Assembly: GCF_900182815.1 (NCBI RefSeq) | Contig: NZ_FXUA01000001.1 | Span: 434,001 to 498,000 of the forward strand | Reading direction: 5' to 3' | Source of the DNA: Algoriphagus winogradskyi | GTDB taxonomy: Bacteria > Bacteroidota > Bacteroidia > Cytophagales > Cyclobacteriaceae | Length of the DNA: 64,000 bases | Shown here: piece after piece, positions 43,877-52,689 of the stretch | Position numbering within the stretch: position 1 is the stretch's first letter | Layout of the letters: each line of letters begins with the position of its first letter | Made by a program: the position numbers and the translations under genes | Notes under the pieces: model-generated | What the model saw: only the letters and a program-made list of their open reading frames with translations | What the model was told of the DNA's origin: nothing | The model's database searches: none

Positions 43877-44284
43877 ATGGAGCATAAAAATAATAAATCG
43901 GATACCATTATCTTAAAAGCGGGCGAAGGCAGAACGTATAACTGCGGGTCAATGACAGCTGTATTTAAGGTAGATGAAAACGAAAGTGATGACAAATACA
44001 GTATTTCGGAATGGTGGCTTGAACCAAACTCTGATGGACCTGGTGCTCACCAACACGAGGACAATGATGAAGTGTTTTATGGAATTGAAGGAACAACCTC
44101 CATACTGGTTGGAAACAAATGGGTAGATGTCGAAAAAGGAACTTTTTTAAGAATACCGGCAAAAACTATTCACGACTTTGCAAACAAGACAACAGAAATG
44201 TGTGGAGTTCTTAACTTCTTTATCCCGGGTGGTTTTGAGAGAAATATGCCTTCAATTGTCAAGTGGTTTGAAAAAAATAAATAA
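43877..44284 (+). CDS. Cupin-domain protein
   Basis: A 135 aa single cupin. Motif 1 is HQHEDNDEVFYGIEG (about 58-72) with two His and a Glu as metal ligands, and motif 2 is IPAKTIHDFANKT with the third His. The metal and the reaction are not predictable. It lies between two gene-poor stretches with no operon partner. Confidence 0.87.
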   Translation: MEHKNNKSDTIILKAGEGRTYNCGSMTAVFKVDENESDDKYSISEWWLEPNSDGPGAHQHEDNDEVFYGIEGTTSILVGNKWVDVEKGTFLRIPAKTIHDFANKTTEMCGVLNFFIPGGFERNMPSIVKWFEKNK

Positions 44285-44836
44285 ACAACAACCCGCTAGT
44301 CTATTGAACGGTCTTAAGTCATAAGCCCACCGTGCGTCTCTCACATCACCCTACAATGGCCTTCCCGAAGCAGGTAGTCGCTCTTGGCACCAGCTTTCCC
44401 TTACCAATTACATTTAAGATAAGGCTATGCAAAGGGTCTACAGGATATTTTCTGATCACTCAAACTTTCACGGTAAATCATACAGATAACGATCTTCCCT
44501 AGTTCCTTAGTTTCGGATACCAGCCTACCCTTATTTTAATCGTGAATTCCGCGTTTAAAGCACTTTCTTCACGATTTATTTATATTCTATAATGTTCATG
44601 AATGCTCCGCATTTCACCCGTTGGAACGATCATCTTTTTGGTATATATTCACTATTCAAGGCAGATGTTAACTACCTAAATGGTGGCGTGGCAACTTAAA
44701 AATGAAATCATTATCACTCAAATCAGGCCTAACACACAAAGTATTAGTTTCAAAATCCCTCGCAAGCCAAAGCCAGCTAGATTGGTGGGTATTGTATAAA
44801 CCGACACAGTAGCAACAAATAATTCATAAGAAAGAA
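44285..44836. other. Gene-poor region, possible relic of a structured RNA element
   Basis: 552 bp without a supported ORF on either strand. On the minus strand there are hairpins: AATCGTGAA with TTCACGATT (44568-44576 and 44538-44546) and a segment with a UUCG loop (complement of about 44383-44402). The minus-strand segment around 44328-44352 reads GGTGATGTGAGAGACGCACGG, which recalls the 3' core of bacterial group II introns. No reverse-transcriptase ORF remains. Treat as a weak hint. Confidence 0.3.
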
Positions 44837-45334
44837 ATGAAATTAATTTATAGACCTATGACGGCAGACGACTGGACAAACGTTGCTGAAATATATAGAC
44901 AAGGTATTGAAACAGGCAACGCAACCTTTCAGCAAGAAATACCTACTTGGGACGAGTGGAACAACGGACATATTAAATCCTGTAGAATTGTTGCAGAAAT
45001 TGACAATGAAATTGTTGGTTGGGCGGCTCTATCTGCAGTTTCTGGACGATGTGTTTATGCTGGTGTTGCCGAAGTTAGTGTTTACGTCGCTAACAAATAT
45101 CGTGGACAAAAAATAGGAACTAAATTACTTGAGAAATTAATTACTGAAAGTGAAAACGAAAAACTATGGACATTGCAGGCAAGCATATTTCCTGAAAATA
45201 TTGCAAGTTTAAAAATTCATGAAGAACACGGATTTAGAAAAATTGGACATAGAGAAAAAATAGGTAAAATGAATGGAATATGGCGAGACACCGTATTATT
45301 AGAACGCAGAAGTAGAATAATTGGAATTGATTAA
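44837..45334 (+). CDS. GNAT N-acetyltransferase, phosphinothricin acetyltransferase-like
   Basis: A 165 aa GNAT protein. IYRQGIETGNATFQQEIPTWDEW at the N-terminus and the acetyl-CoA loop VYVANKYRGQKIGTKLLEKLI (about 90-110) match the PAT/YncA group. HEEHGFRKIGHREKIGKMNGIWRDTVLLER is the typical C-terminal half. It acetylates a small amine such as phosphinothricin, methionine sulfone or an amino acid. No partner gene is adjacent. Confidence 0.9.
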   Translation: MKLIYRPMTADDWTNVAEIYRQGIETGNATFQQEIPTWDEWNNGHIKSCRIVAEIDNEIVGWAALSAVSGRCVYAGVAEVSVYVANKYRGQKIGTKLLEKLITESENEKLWTLQASIFPENIASLKIHEEHGFRKIGHREKIGKMNGIWRDTVLLERRSRIIGID

Positions 45335-45400
45335 AAAAACTACGAACTGTCAATCGTTATCTTGACTAGGACCTCTCCCCCTCACTGTAGGTACGGATCA

Positions 45401-45429
45401 AAAAAAGCCTCTTGATTTCTCAAGAGGCT
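45401..45429 (-). terminator. Terminator of the DUF1573 gene
   Basis: A 10-bp stem (AGCCTCTTGA at 45406-45415, TCAAGAGGCT at 45420-45429) with a TTTC loop. On the minus strand it is followed by six T residues (45401-45406). Confidence 0.9.
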
Positions 45430-45454
45430 GTAAGTATGGTTTTTCAATTACTGA

Positions 45455-45850
45455 TTACTTTGTTTTTGGAAGTACGTTTGAAATCAGAGAAACTTTTTCT
45501 ATTGGCTCAGAAGCATTGGAATAGATCCTCACAACTGAATTCTGCTTGCCCATTTTTCCAGCAGAATTGAAGGAAACTTTGATCTCAGAAGATTTACCTG
45601 GAGCGATTGGCTCCTTAGGCCAGCTTGTGGCAGTACATCCACAGGTGACTGCGACATTTGAAATAATCAGTGGAGTGGTTCCAGAATTTGTCAATTCAAA
45701 GGTATGCTCTACTTTATCTCCCTGCGTGATATCACCAAAATCTATAGATTTTTCTTTGAAAGTAATTACCGCGCCACTTTGTTCCTGAGCGTTTGCATTA
45801 AATGCAAACACCAAAGCAAATACAGTTAATAGAAATCCTAATTTTTTCAT
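45455..45850 (-). CDS. DUF1573 domain-containing exported protein
   Basis: A 131 aa periplasmic protein with signal peptide MKKLGFLLTVFALVFAFNANAQ and one DUF1573 immunoglobulin-like domain (about 30-125): IDFGDITQGDKVEHTFELTNSGTTPLIISNVAVTCGCTATSWPKEPIAPG. The CGC motif is conserved in the family. Such domains occur singly or fused in Bacteroidota envelope proteins; their function is unknown. Confidence 0.92.
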   Translation of the reverse strand: MKKLGFLLTVFALVFAFNANAQEQSGAVITFKEKSIDFGDITQGDKVEHTFELTNSGTTPLIISNVAVTCGCTATSWPKEPIAPGKSSEIKVSFNSAGKMGKQNSVVRIYSNASEPIEKVSLISNVLPKTK

Positions 45851-46066
45851 CTGTTATATATTTTATTTTCAATGGTCATATGAACTCTCACATGGTTTAT
45901 GACTATCCTACTGTGTGACGATAACTGCCATGCTCGATTTCATGGCTATTATTTGGTCTTCAAATATTCAATTTTTTGTATCAACTTCAAAATAACGGAT
46001 TTTAAAGCTGTTGGATGTATTAAAATGAAAATACCTTGCCAAAAGTTTATTAAATGCAGATTTAAT

Positions 46067-47530
46067 TTAAAAACTTTCCAAATCAGAACCCTCTATCTCT
46101 TTTGGTTTTACGAAAAAAACTGGTGCGAAATTCACAAGATAGAGTTCTTCTGTAGCTCTAGTCATCGCAGTATACAGCCACCTTGTAAAATCCTTATCGA
46201 CCTGATTTTCTGGAAGATACCCCTGATCTACAAAAACAGCTTTCCACTGTCCACCTTGAGCTTTATGGCAAGTCAATGCATAAGCAAACTTGATTTGCAA
46301 GGCATTTAGAAAAGGATCTTTCCTTATCAATTCCTTTCGCTCTACTTTGCTGGCGACATCCGCATAATCTTCCGATACCTGCTGATACAAGCTTCTATAC
46401 TGCTCGCGAGTCAAAGAAGGACTGGGAGAATATAGCGTATCAAGGATCACTTTAGCCTCAAAGTGGGGCTCTTCTGGATAATCCAACAACCTCAGCTCCA
46501 AGGTTGCAAATCGCAAACCGTAGAATTCTTCAAAAGAGCGGATTTTCATTACCTCAGCCATATCACCATTAGCCAGAAAATTCACCTTTTCCGACTCAGC
46601 CATATAGGTATAATTATTCTTAACTATCATCAGCAAATCTCCTGAGCTTATTTCATCATCAAAAAAATGGATGGTACGCCTGATGTAGAGGTTGTATTGG
46701 ACCGCAGCTTTATTGGAACGGGTGATGATGGTCGTGTTCTCTGTACTAAACTTATCATACGCATACCTCAATCCATCCTCCAGACGCTCTCCGGTCATTT
46801 TAAACATATCTTTAAATTGACTGGTACTGATCTGTATCTCCTGCTTCTCCAGCTGCAACTGATGCCGGAGGTTAGTGGCATTATATAGAATCCCTGATTC
46901 TAATCGCTGACGCATTACTTCTGTCAGTTCGATAAAGTCAGCTTCCAGGCGAAAATGTCTCAATAGATAATCTGCTTCCAACGCAGGACTAAAATCACTA
47001 CCCACAGGAGGTAATTGCGCAGTATCTCCAACCAAGATCAATCGATTATTTTGCCCATGGAAAACAAAGCTGATCAAATCCCCGAGCAGATTTCCTGACA
47101 TTCCTCCATCATCTGCCAGCATGGAGGATTCGTCTATGATAAAGACGGTGTCCTTGTAATAATTCTTTTGAAGAATAAATCCTCCACCCAAACTTCCATC
47201 TTCCGCCTTGGGTTTATAAATAATCTTATGAATGGTGTATGCAGCACGTCCGCTGTAATTACTCATAACTTTTGCCGCACGTCCAGTTGGAGCAAGCAAA
47301 AGGGAACGCATGGATAATTTGGGAAGTGCTTTCACTAAAGCAGAAATAACAGAAGTCTTCCCCGTACCGGCATACCCACGTAAGACGAAAGTCGGCTTTT
47401 GCTCAGGCTCCATAAGAAGAAACTTATTCATCTTAGAGAAAAAGGTAGCCTGACCTGTGGTAGGCTCAAAAGGGAAATATTTACTCAGCAATGTCGAGGG
47501 TCTCGGCAGTGACTCATTATCTTTACTCAT
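46067..47530 (-). CDS. RecD-like ATP-dependent DNA helicase (SF1, AAA_30/UvrD_C_2)
   Basis: A 487 aa helicase from ATG 47530; a TTG at 47551 would add seven residues and overlap the divergent Nudix gene. Walker A GYAGTGKTS is near residue 55, Walker B FIIDESSML, motif III VGDTAQLPPVG, and the C-terminal UvrD_C_2 block has FAYALTCHKAQGGQWKAVFVD and WLYTAMTRATEELYLV. It is shorter than RecD2 and lacks its long N-terminus. It acts in DNA repair or recombination. Confidence 0.92.
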   Translation of the reverse strand: MSKDNESLPRPSTLLSKYFPFEPTTGQATFFSKMNKFLLMEPEQKPTFVLRGYAGTGKTSVISALVKALPKLSMRSLLLAPTGRAAKVMSNYSGRAAYTIHKIIYKPKAEDGSLGGGFILQKNYYKDTVFIIDESSMLADDGGMSGNLLGDLISFVFHGQNNRLILVGDTAQLPPVGSDFSPALEADYLLRHFRLEADFIELTEVMRQRLESGILYNATNLRHQLQLEKQEIQISTSQFKDMFKMTGERLEDGLRYAYDKFSTENTTIITRSNKAAVQYNLYIRRTIHFFDDEISSGDLLMIVKNNYTYMAESEKVNFLANGDMAEVMKIRSFEEFYGLRFATLELRLLDYPEEPHFEAKVILDTLYSPSPSLTREQYRSLYQQVSEDYADVASKVERKELIRKDPFLNALQIKFAYALTCHKAQGGQWKAVFVDQGYLPENQVDKDFTRWLYTAMTRATEELYLVNFAPVFFVKPKEIEGSDLESF

Positions 47531-47544
47531 ACAAACGAATGTAA

Positions 47545-48054
47545 ATGCCAAAAGACAAAATCAGCAAGGAAATCGAATCAAAGTTTGGAAATCAACTCAG
47601 ATCACGTGTAAATGGTATTTTGATAGAGGAAGAAAAAATCTTGATGATCAAACATTTAATGGGAAACGGCAGAGTACTATGGTCTGTACCAGGCGGTGGA
47701 ATGCATTTTGGATTTAGTGCTTCAGAAAATTTAAAACGAGAGTTTTCTGAGGAAACTGGCTTAGATGTAGAAGTAAAAGCCTATCTTTTCGTTAACGAAT
47801 ACCTGGCAACACCACTTCACGCGATGGAACATTTCTTTCTCGTGGAGAAAATTGGAGGGAAATTCACACTAGGAACGGATCCTGAGCTTTATCCAGATTC
47901 TCAAATTATCGAAGAAATCAGGTGGATGGACATAAATGAAATCCGATCATTGCCTAATGAAGCCCTTCATCAAATCTTTTGGGGAATAAAATCACTAGAG
48001 GACTTAGTATTGTTGCGAGGATATTTTAATTTTGGAAATAATTCTCTAAAATAG
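47545..48054 (+). CDS. Nudix hydrolase
   Basis: A 169 aa Nudix protein. The box reads GGMHFGFSASENLKREFSEETGLD, in which the first canonical Glu is Phe while REFSEETG is intact, so metal binding is probably retained. The upstream SVPGGGMHFG and downstream TPLHAMEHFFLVE fit ADP-ribose or nucleotide-sugar hydrolases. It is divergent from the helicase gene with only 14 bp between the start codons, so their promoters must overlap the opposing coding regions. Confidence 0.88.
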   Translation: MPKDKISKEIESKFGNQLRSRVNGILIEEEKILMIKHLMGNGRVLWSVPGGGMHFGFSASENLKREFSEETGLDVEVKAYLFVNEYLATPLHAMEHFFLVEKIGGKFTLGTDPELYPDSQIIEEIRWMDINEIRSLPNEALHQIFWGIKSLEDLVLLRGYFNFGNNSLK

Positions 48055-48102
48055 CACGATTTATAACCTTCAACCTTACCCAGATTCTTAAAAATTTATC
48101 AA

Positions 48103-48684
48103 ATGAATTTATCAAAAGTACTATCCTTGGTCTTCTTCGTAGTGGCAATTGGTCTTGGCTACCTTCTCTGGAAAGGTGTTGACGACGTAGTTGAGGACGA
48201 AAAAAGAATTGCACGTACAGAGGCAGCAATAATCGAAAAATTACAAATGCTAAGAGATGCAGAACTCGCATTTCAAGCTTCTAATGGAAGGTATGCTGCA
48301 AACTGGAATGAATTAAAGAATTTCATCCAAACTGGTCAAATCTGGCTTGTACAAAGAACTGAAACTACTAAGGTGCTAGATTATGGCGCAGAAGAAGTAT
48401 CAGTAGAGTTCGATACTTTGGGTTCTGTACCTGTTATTGATTCTTTATTTAATGAAAGAAAATATCCTGATTTCAACCTTGACGCCTTGGTAATAGTACC
48501 AGGTTCTGGAGGGAAACAGTTTGAATTCTTTGCAGACAAGGTGGAAAGAAACTCCTATGAAATCTCTGTATTTGAGATTAGAGATCCTGCTCCAATCAAC
48601 CCAGATAGAAGACTTAACAATAATGAGAAAGCTCTGAAAGTAGGTTCAAGAACAGACGCCTCTACCGAAGGTAACTGGAAATAA
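48103..48684 (+). CDS. Single-pass membrane protein, pseudopilin-like arrangement
   Basis: A 193 aa protein with an N-terminal membrane segment (VLSLVFFVVAIGLGYLLW) and a long periplasmic region. The helix RIARTEAAIIEKLQMLRDAELAFQASNGRYAANWNELKNFI resembles pseudopilin or type II secretion G proteins, but no prepilin peptidase site is obvious. It is conserved, as I recall, next to DUF3822/coaD in Bacteroidota. Function unknown. It is followed by a strong terminator-like hairpin inside the next gene. Confidence 0.75.
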   Translation: MNLSKVLSLVFFVVAIGLGYLLWKGVDDVVEDEKRIARTEAAIIEKLQMLRDAELAFQASNGRYAANWNELKNFIQTGQIWLVQRTETTKVLDYGAEEVSVEFDTLGSVPVIDSLFNERKYPDFNLDALVIVPGSGGKQFEFFADKVERNSYEISVFEIRDPAPINPDRRLNNNEKALKVGSRTDASTEGNWK

Positions 48685-48695
48685 AACCTCCTATT

Positions 48696-49514
48696 TTGGA
48701 AAGTAACCTCAAAGTATTCAAAAGTGATAGGTTTGATGTGGAAGATGCATCAAGCCTATCACTTTTTTTGTATCCCGATTCTTTATTCATCTTCGCGAAG
48801 GATAAGAACAATACAAATATTTGTATCCACGAATATTTGAATTTCAACTGGAATTCATTAGAACAGCTGGTGATATCTGATCACTTGTTGAAAAATGACA
48901 TTCCTGCTACGATCTATCTACATCATCCTATTTTTAGCCTAGTTCCGGGAGTTTTATTCCAACCTGGTGAAGAGGCTACCTATTTGTCGTTTGCAAGCGA
49001 ACAACATACTAACACAAGCTATTTCAACACACCTCTGGACAGCAATAACCTTCAGGTTTTATCTGGAATAGAAGGAAAACTGAAAAAATCTCTTCAAGCA
49101 CGTTTTTCAGAATTGACTTTTCATCATGGTTCTGTATCCTTTTTATCTTATCTCTTCAAAGAGAGGTTCAATTTGATTGGACAGGAAATTTTGATCAGCA
49201 TATTTGGAAATCAAATTTATGCTGCAGCTTTTTCGAACCAAGAACTTACTGCTTTCAACATGTTCTCTATAGATTCTAATGCAGATATCTTGAAGTATGC
49301 ATTGATTTTCATTGAGCAATTGAAATTTGATAGAAATCACGTACGCATCAGCCTTTTTGGGGCTACTTCTGAAAGCGGGATTACTGAAGAATGGGGAAAA
49401 GAATATTTTCATCATTTTAGACTCCTGAGTCCTCATGCCAATCAAAATTACACGCATGGTTTCAAACATTTGAAATCTGTCAATCTATTTGAAACTAATT
49501 GGCAATTTGATTAA
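48696..49514 (+). CDS. DUF3822 family protein
   Basis: A 272 aa protein of the DUF3822 family, found next to rsmD and coaD in Bacteroidota; rsmD is not present here. The ASKHA-like fold shows LYPDSLFIFAKDKNN and HHGSVSFLSYL. The only in-frame start near the N-terminus is TTG 48696; the next methionine is over 180 residues in. The N-terminal codons 10-25 also encode a large hairpin followed by seven T residues. Function unknown. Confidence 0.78.
   Translation: MESNLKVFKSDRFDVEDASSLSLFLYPDSLFIFAKDKNNTNICIHEYLNFNWNSLEQLVISDHLLKNDIPATIYLHHPIFSLVPGVLFQPGEEATYLSFASEQHTNTSYFNTPLDSNNLQVLSGIEGKLKKSLQARFSELTFHHGSVSFLSYLFKERFNLIGQEILISIFGNQIYAAAFSNQELTAFNMFSIDSNADILKYALIFIEQLKFDRNHVRISLFGATSESGITEEWGKEYFHHFRLLSPHANQNYTHGFKHLKSVNLFETNWQFD
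48722..48770 (+). terminator. Terminator-like hairpin inside the DUF3822 coding region
   Basis: A 17-bp stem (48722-48738 with 48748-48764, one G-U pair), 9-nt loop, overlapping a run of seven T residues (48763-48769). It lies 38 bp after the stop of the preceding gene, where that gene's terminator would be expected, yet it is within the first 25 codons of the DUF3822 frame. Confidence 0.75.
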
Positions 49515-49555
49515 GCAAAATACTCATGAGTCAAGTGAATAAAGAAACTATTGAC

Positions 49556-50011
49556 ATGAAAAAAATAGCCATTTTCCCTGGTTCCTTTGATCCTTATACA
49601 CTTGGTCATCACGACATAGTGATGAGGAGTCTAAACTTGTTTGACGAAGTAATTATCGGAATTGGCTATAACTCTACTAAAAAATCCAGGTATTTTGAAA
49701 TAGATGATATGGTGAATAAGGTGGAGAGTGTGTATGAAAACATTCCTGGAGTAAAAGTGATTGTCTACAACGAACTTACCTCCACCCTAGCCAAAAAGCA
49801 TGACGCTAAATTTCTAATTAGGGGATTGAGAAATACTACCGATTTTGAGTACGAAAATACGATTAGTCAAATGAATCGCTACCTCAATGCTGAATTGGAG
49901 ACGGTATTTCTGATTACCTCTCCAAGATATGCTGCGATTAGTTCGACCATTATTCGGGAAGTTCATCGATTCGGCGGAGACGTCACCGAATTCCTTCCTT
50001 ATAATGTCTGA
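49556..50011 (+). CDS. coaD: Pantetheine-phosphate adenylyltransferase
   Basis: A 151 aa enzyme that makes dephospho-CoA from 4'-phosphopantetheine and ATP, the fourth step of CoA biosynthesis. FPGSFDPYTLGHHDIV carries the nucleotide-binding (H/T)xGH motif, and ITSPRYAAISSTIIRE is the ISSTxxRE motif near the C-terminus. ATG 49556 gives the usual MKKIAIFPG start; ATG 49526 would add ten residues. It overlaps the convergent Nudix gene by 13 bp. Confidence 0.93.
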   Translation: MKKIAIFPGSFDPYTLGHHDIVMRSLNLFDEVIIGIGYNSTKKSRYFEIDDMVNKVESVYENIPGVKVIVYNELTSTLAKKHDAKFLIRGLRNTTDFEYENTISQMNRYLNAELETVFLITSPRYAAISSTIIREVHRFGGDVTEFLPYNV

Positions 50012-50685
50012 GGTTTCAGGTGGCTCTTTATAAATTGCTTGAAGAGATACCGCATCGAAGGATAGGAATTGATTAAGGCTATTTTTGCATCAGCCTCAAA
50101 AAACCATCTGATATCATCTATTCCCTCTTCTTTTTGCGGCGTCATGTCGACATCGCTGACGCAATCCATCTCAAACCAATAGGTCTTCTTTAGGATGCTT
50201 TTTCTGTCTTGGGTGTAGGTATGCCAAGTATTGCAGATCTTCTTGCCCGCTTTCACTTTCACAGCACACTCCTCTTCCACTTCACGTAAAGCACATTGCT
50301 TTGGAGTCTCTCCTTTTTCAAATTTTCCTTTAGGGAAATCCCACTTCCCTAATCTAAAAATGAGGAGCATTTTATCCTTTTTGGATACGATACCGCCTGC
50401 AGCTTTAATAATTGAAAAACGACTCTTTACAAACTTTTTCAGTGCTGCTTTATCCTTAGTCACCAAAGTGATCGAATCCAGATCTTTGAGCTTTCTGGTG
50501 CGCAGGATATACAATAACCTAATGATCAAATCATGCGAAGGCTCATGAAAAAGCACATCATCTTTCCAAGGCAAATGTGCAGGAAGCTCCTCCATATCAG
50601 AATAAACTGTTTCGTAAGACTTAGAAGGGTTCAATTCTTCGTAGCTTATCAGATCAAAAGGTTTGTCATTCACAAAGATTCTCAT
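49999..50685 (-). CDS. Nudix hydrolase with N-terminal extension
   Basis: A 228 aa protein. The N-terminal 90 residues are a Bacteroidota-specific extension (FDLISYEELNPSKSYETVYSD). The Nudix domain (about 93-220) has the box GKFEKGETPKQCALREVEEECAV, where the final Gly is Ala. KWDFPKGK precedes it. It likely hydrolyses a nucleoside diphosphate derivative. It is divergent from pyrE and overlaps coaD by 13 bp at the 3' end. Confidence 0.88.
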   Translation of the reverse strand: MRIFVNDKPFDLISYEELNPSKSYETVYSDMEELPAHLPWKDDVLFHEPSHDLIIRLLYILRTRKLKDLDSITLVTKDKAALKKFVKSRFSIIKAAGGIVSKKDKMLLIFRLGKWDFPKGKFEKGETPKQCALREVEEECAVKVKAGKKICNTWHTYTQDRKSILKKTYWFEMDCVSDVDMTPQKEEGIDDIRWFFEADAKIALINSYPSMRYLFKQFIKSHLKPQTL

Positions 50686-50784
50686 GATGAATCAAAGATT
50701 TTGGCGTGGTTGCAATTAGTCAAAAGTGCATATTTTTTTCACTTGCTACAACCTTAGGCTAAGTTTATCTCTTATTTTTGCTAC

Positions 50785-51429
50785 ATGGAAATTTTAGACG
50801 CGAATGTAGCTGCTGAAGTAGCTGATAAATTATTGGAGATTCAGGCGATAAGACTTCAACCTGAAAAACCTTTCACCTGGGCTTCAGGCTGGAAATCCCC
50901 TATTTATTGTGACAACAGACTTTCATTGTCTTTTCCAAAGGTTCGCACCATGATCAAAGAGCAGTTGATCAGGAGCATTCAACATTATTTCCCAACTGTG
51001 GAAGCAATTGCAGGAGTAGCTACCGCTGGTATTCCCCAAGGAGCTTTACTTGCCAATGATCTTGATTTGCCATTCATCTATGTACGCTCGAAAGCAAAAG
51101 GCCATGGAATGGAGAACATGATAGAAGGAAAGGTGGTACCGGGCCAAAAGGTAGTGGTGGTAGAAGACTTGGTCTCAACAGGGGGAAGTTCTCTCAAAGC
51201 AACGCAAGATTTGTTAGACGCAGGGTTTGAGGTACTGGGAATGGTGGCCATTTTCAGCTACGGATTTGATGTGGCTACTCAAAACTTCGATAAGGCAGGT
51301 GTGAAACTTGTTTGCCTTAGTCATTATGAAGCCATGCTCCCTATGGCTGTGCAGAGAAAATACATTACAGATGATACACTGGAGTCTCTTTCGGAATGGA
51401 GAAAAGACCCATCGGTTTGGAAGCAATAA
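50785..51429 (+). CDS. pyrE: Orotate phosphoribosyltransferase
   Basis: A 214 aa pyrimidine biosynthetic enzyme that joins orotate to PRPP to give OMP. The PRPP motif VVVVEDLVSTGGSS is near 126-139 and the flexible loop with conserved Lys/His is YVRSKAKGHGMENMIEG. N-terminal PFTWASGWKSPIYCDNRL is the orotate site. It ends at a bidirectional terminator. Confidence 0.96.
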   Translation: MEILDANVAAEVADKLLEIQAIRLQPEKPFTWASGWKSPIYCDNRLSLSFPKVRTMIKEQLIRSIQHYFPTVEAIAGVATAGIPQGALLANDLDLPFIYVRSKAKGHGMENMIEGKVVPGQKVVVVEDLVSTGGSSLKATQDLLDAGFEVLGMVAIFSYGFDVATQNFDKAGVKLVCLSHYEAMLPMAVQRKYITDDTLESLSEWRKDPSVWKQ

Positions 51430-51441
51430 GCTATAGAAATA

Positions 51442-51475
51442 AAAAAATGGCAGTGAGAAATCACTGCCATTTTTT
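51442..51475. terminator. Bidirectional terminator between pyrE and the ATP-grasp operon
   Basis: A perfect 15-bp stem (AAAAAATGGCAGTGA at 51442-51456, its complement at 51461-51475) with a GAAA tetraloop, T runs on both strands. It serves convergent pyrE and the operon ending at 51493. Confidence 0.95.
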
Positions 51476-51492
51476 GTTTTATAGTCCCTTTC

Positions 51493-52683
51493 CTACTTTT
51501 CAAAAAGACCAATTGATCCTCCAACCCAGTCTTTATCTTTATTAAATTTTACACCAATCATCTCCCCGCGGCTAAGTCTGGCCAGGTTTCCCACCAAAGA
51601 GGGCTTCTCGTCCTTTTCTGGCCACAAAACCAAAATCCTTACTTCAACTTTCACCTTGCCATCGGGAGACTGAATCACAGGAGCATAAGCTACTTTTTTC
51701 TGAAGTATATACAGATCCTTGTCCTTCACTTGCTCTATATCCTCTTTTTCCACATTAAAAATCACTCCTGAGCCTGAAAAGGAAAACAAAGGCTTTAATA
51801 CATAATTCTCCAGATCCTCAGGAATCTCGTCTATCTCACTAAGCAACTTGGTTTCTATAAAATATTTCCCCTGAAGATGGGGCAGTATAAACTTCGAAAT
51901 CCTAGTGTACCAATTGGGATGCCCAGCCCATTCTACATCCAAATTATCTTGAAAACTGAACTGCAATTTCAAGTCTTTGCGCAAGTCCAGCTCATCAAAA
52001 ATCACTCGATTATAAATTCGCTTGATATGAATTTTTGTACCGGATTCATCTTTATAAAAAAGTTGATTTCCCTCTTTAATTACATCAGTGACGCAAATGA
52101 CTGGAATTCCTAAATCTCTGCGGCAATAGTAAAAGTCTATCTTGGTATTCTGTTTTTCCGGCTCTATCTCCAGCAAAACCACTTCTGAACTATCATGTCC
52201 ATTGAAAACAACTTCCTTCAGTTTCTCCAAATATCGATCTGCATCCATCCCAGATAAATAAGGCGTCAATTCACCAATAAATGGATACTGCTTTTGAAAT
52301 TTTTGGTAAAGATTGAATTGAAAATTGAAAATGGAAGGAAAGCCCTGCACTTCGATAAGTTTGGGCACTATGTTTCCGTTTTCTTCACAAATCCCAAAAT
52401 CGATAGCCATAAATTGGGTATGGGCATCTTCATGGGGAACCTCAGTATTTAGATCGATTGCCCGCTGAGTAAGGGCTTTGAAGTCTGGTTTTCCTACGAA
52501 ATCACAAACTTCCAGACAGGCTTCTTCCAATTGCTTTTTCAGCTCATTTGGAATGAAAAATGGGGTTTCTGCTACTCTGAAAGTTGGCGCATAATTGAAG
52601 TCCGCAGCTATATCGGCAAGGAAATCCTGATATTTCTCAACAGAAAATTCCCTATTAAATTGAGCTCTCAAGGATTCAATCAT
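51493..52683 (-). CDS. ATP-grasp-like ligase, last gene of the amidoligase operon
   Basis: A 396 aa protein with an ATP-grasp-type C-terminal half. FIETKLLSEIDEIPEDLENYVLKPLFSFSGSG (about 273-304) supplies the ATP-binding Lys, and VKVEVRILVLW and VGNLARLSRGEMIG the metal-side strands. The N-terminal part has VPKLIEVQGFPSIFNFQ. It resembles glutathionylspermidine-synthase-like ATP-grasp proteins more than RimK, but I am not certain. It starts 6 bp after the amidotransferase stop. Expected to form an amide bond; substrates unknown. Confidence 0.75.
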   Translation of the reverse strand: MIESLRAQFNREFSVEKYQDFLADIAADFNYAPTFRVAETPFFIPNELKKQLEEACLEVCDFVGKPDFKALTQRAIDLNTEVPHEDAHTQFMAIDFGICEENGNIVPKLIEVQGFPSIFNFQFNLYQKFQKQYPFIGELTPYLSGMDADRYLEKLKEVVFNGHDSSEVVLLEIEPEKQNTKIDFYYCRRDLGIPVICVTDVIKEGNQLFYKDESGTKIHIKRIYNRVIFDELDLRKDLKLQFSFQDNLDVEWAGHPNWYTRISKFILPHLQGKYFIETKLLSEIDEIPEDLENYVLKPLFSFSGSGVIFNVEKEDIEQVKDKDLYILQKKVAYAPVIQSPDGKVKVEVRILVLWPEKDEKPSLVGNLARLSRGEMIGVKFNKDKDWVGGSIGLFEK

Positions 52684-52689
52684 GGCGTT

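Noticed and set aside
45899..46309. 136-codon ORF convergent to the helicase
   Set aside because: Its 3' part lies antisense to the helicase gene, and the product (many Cys, Phe and Ile in no pattern) looks random.
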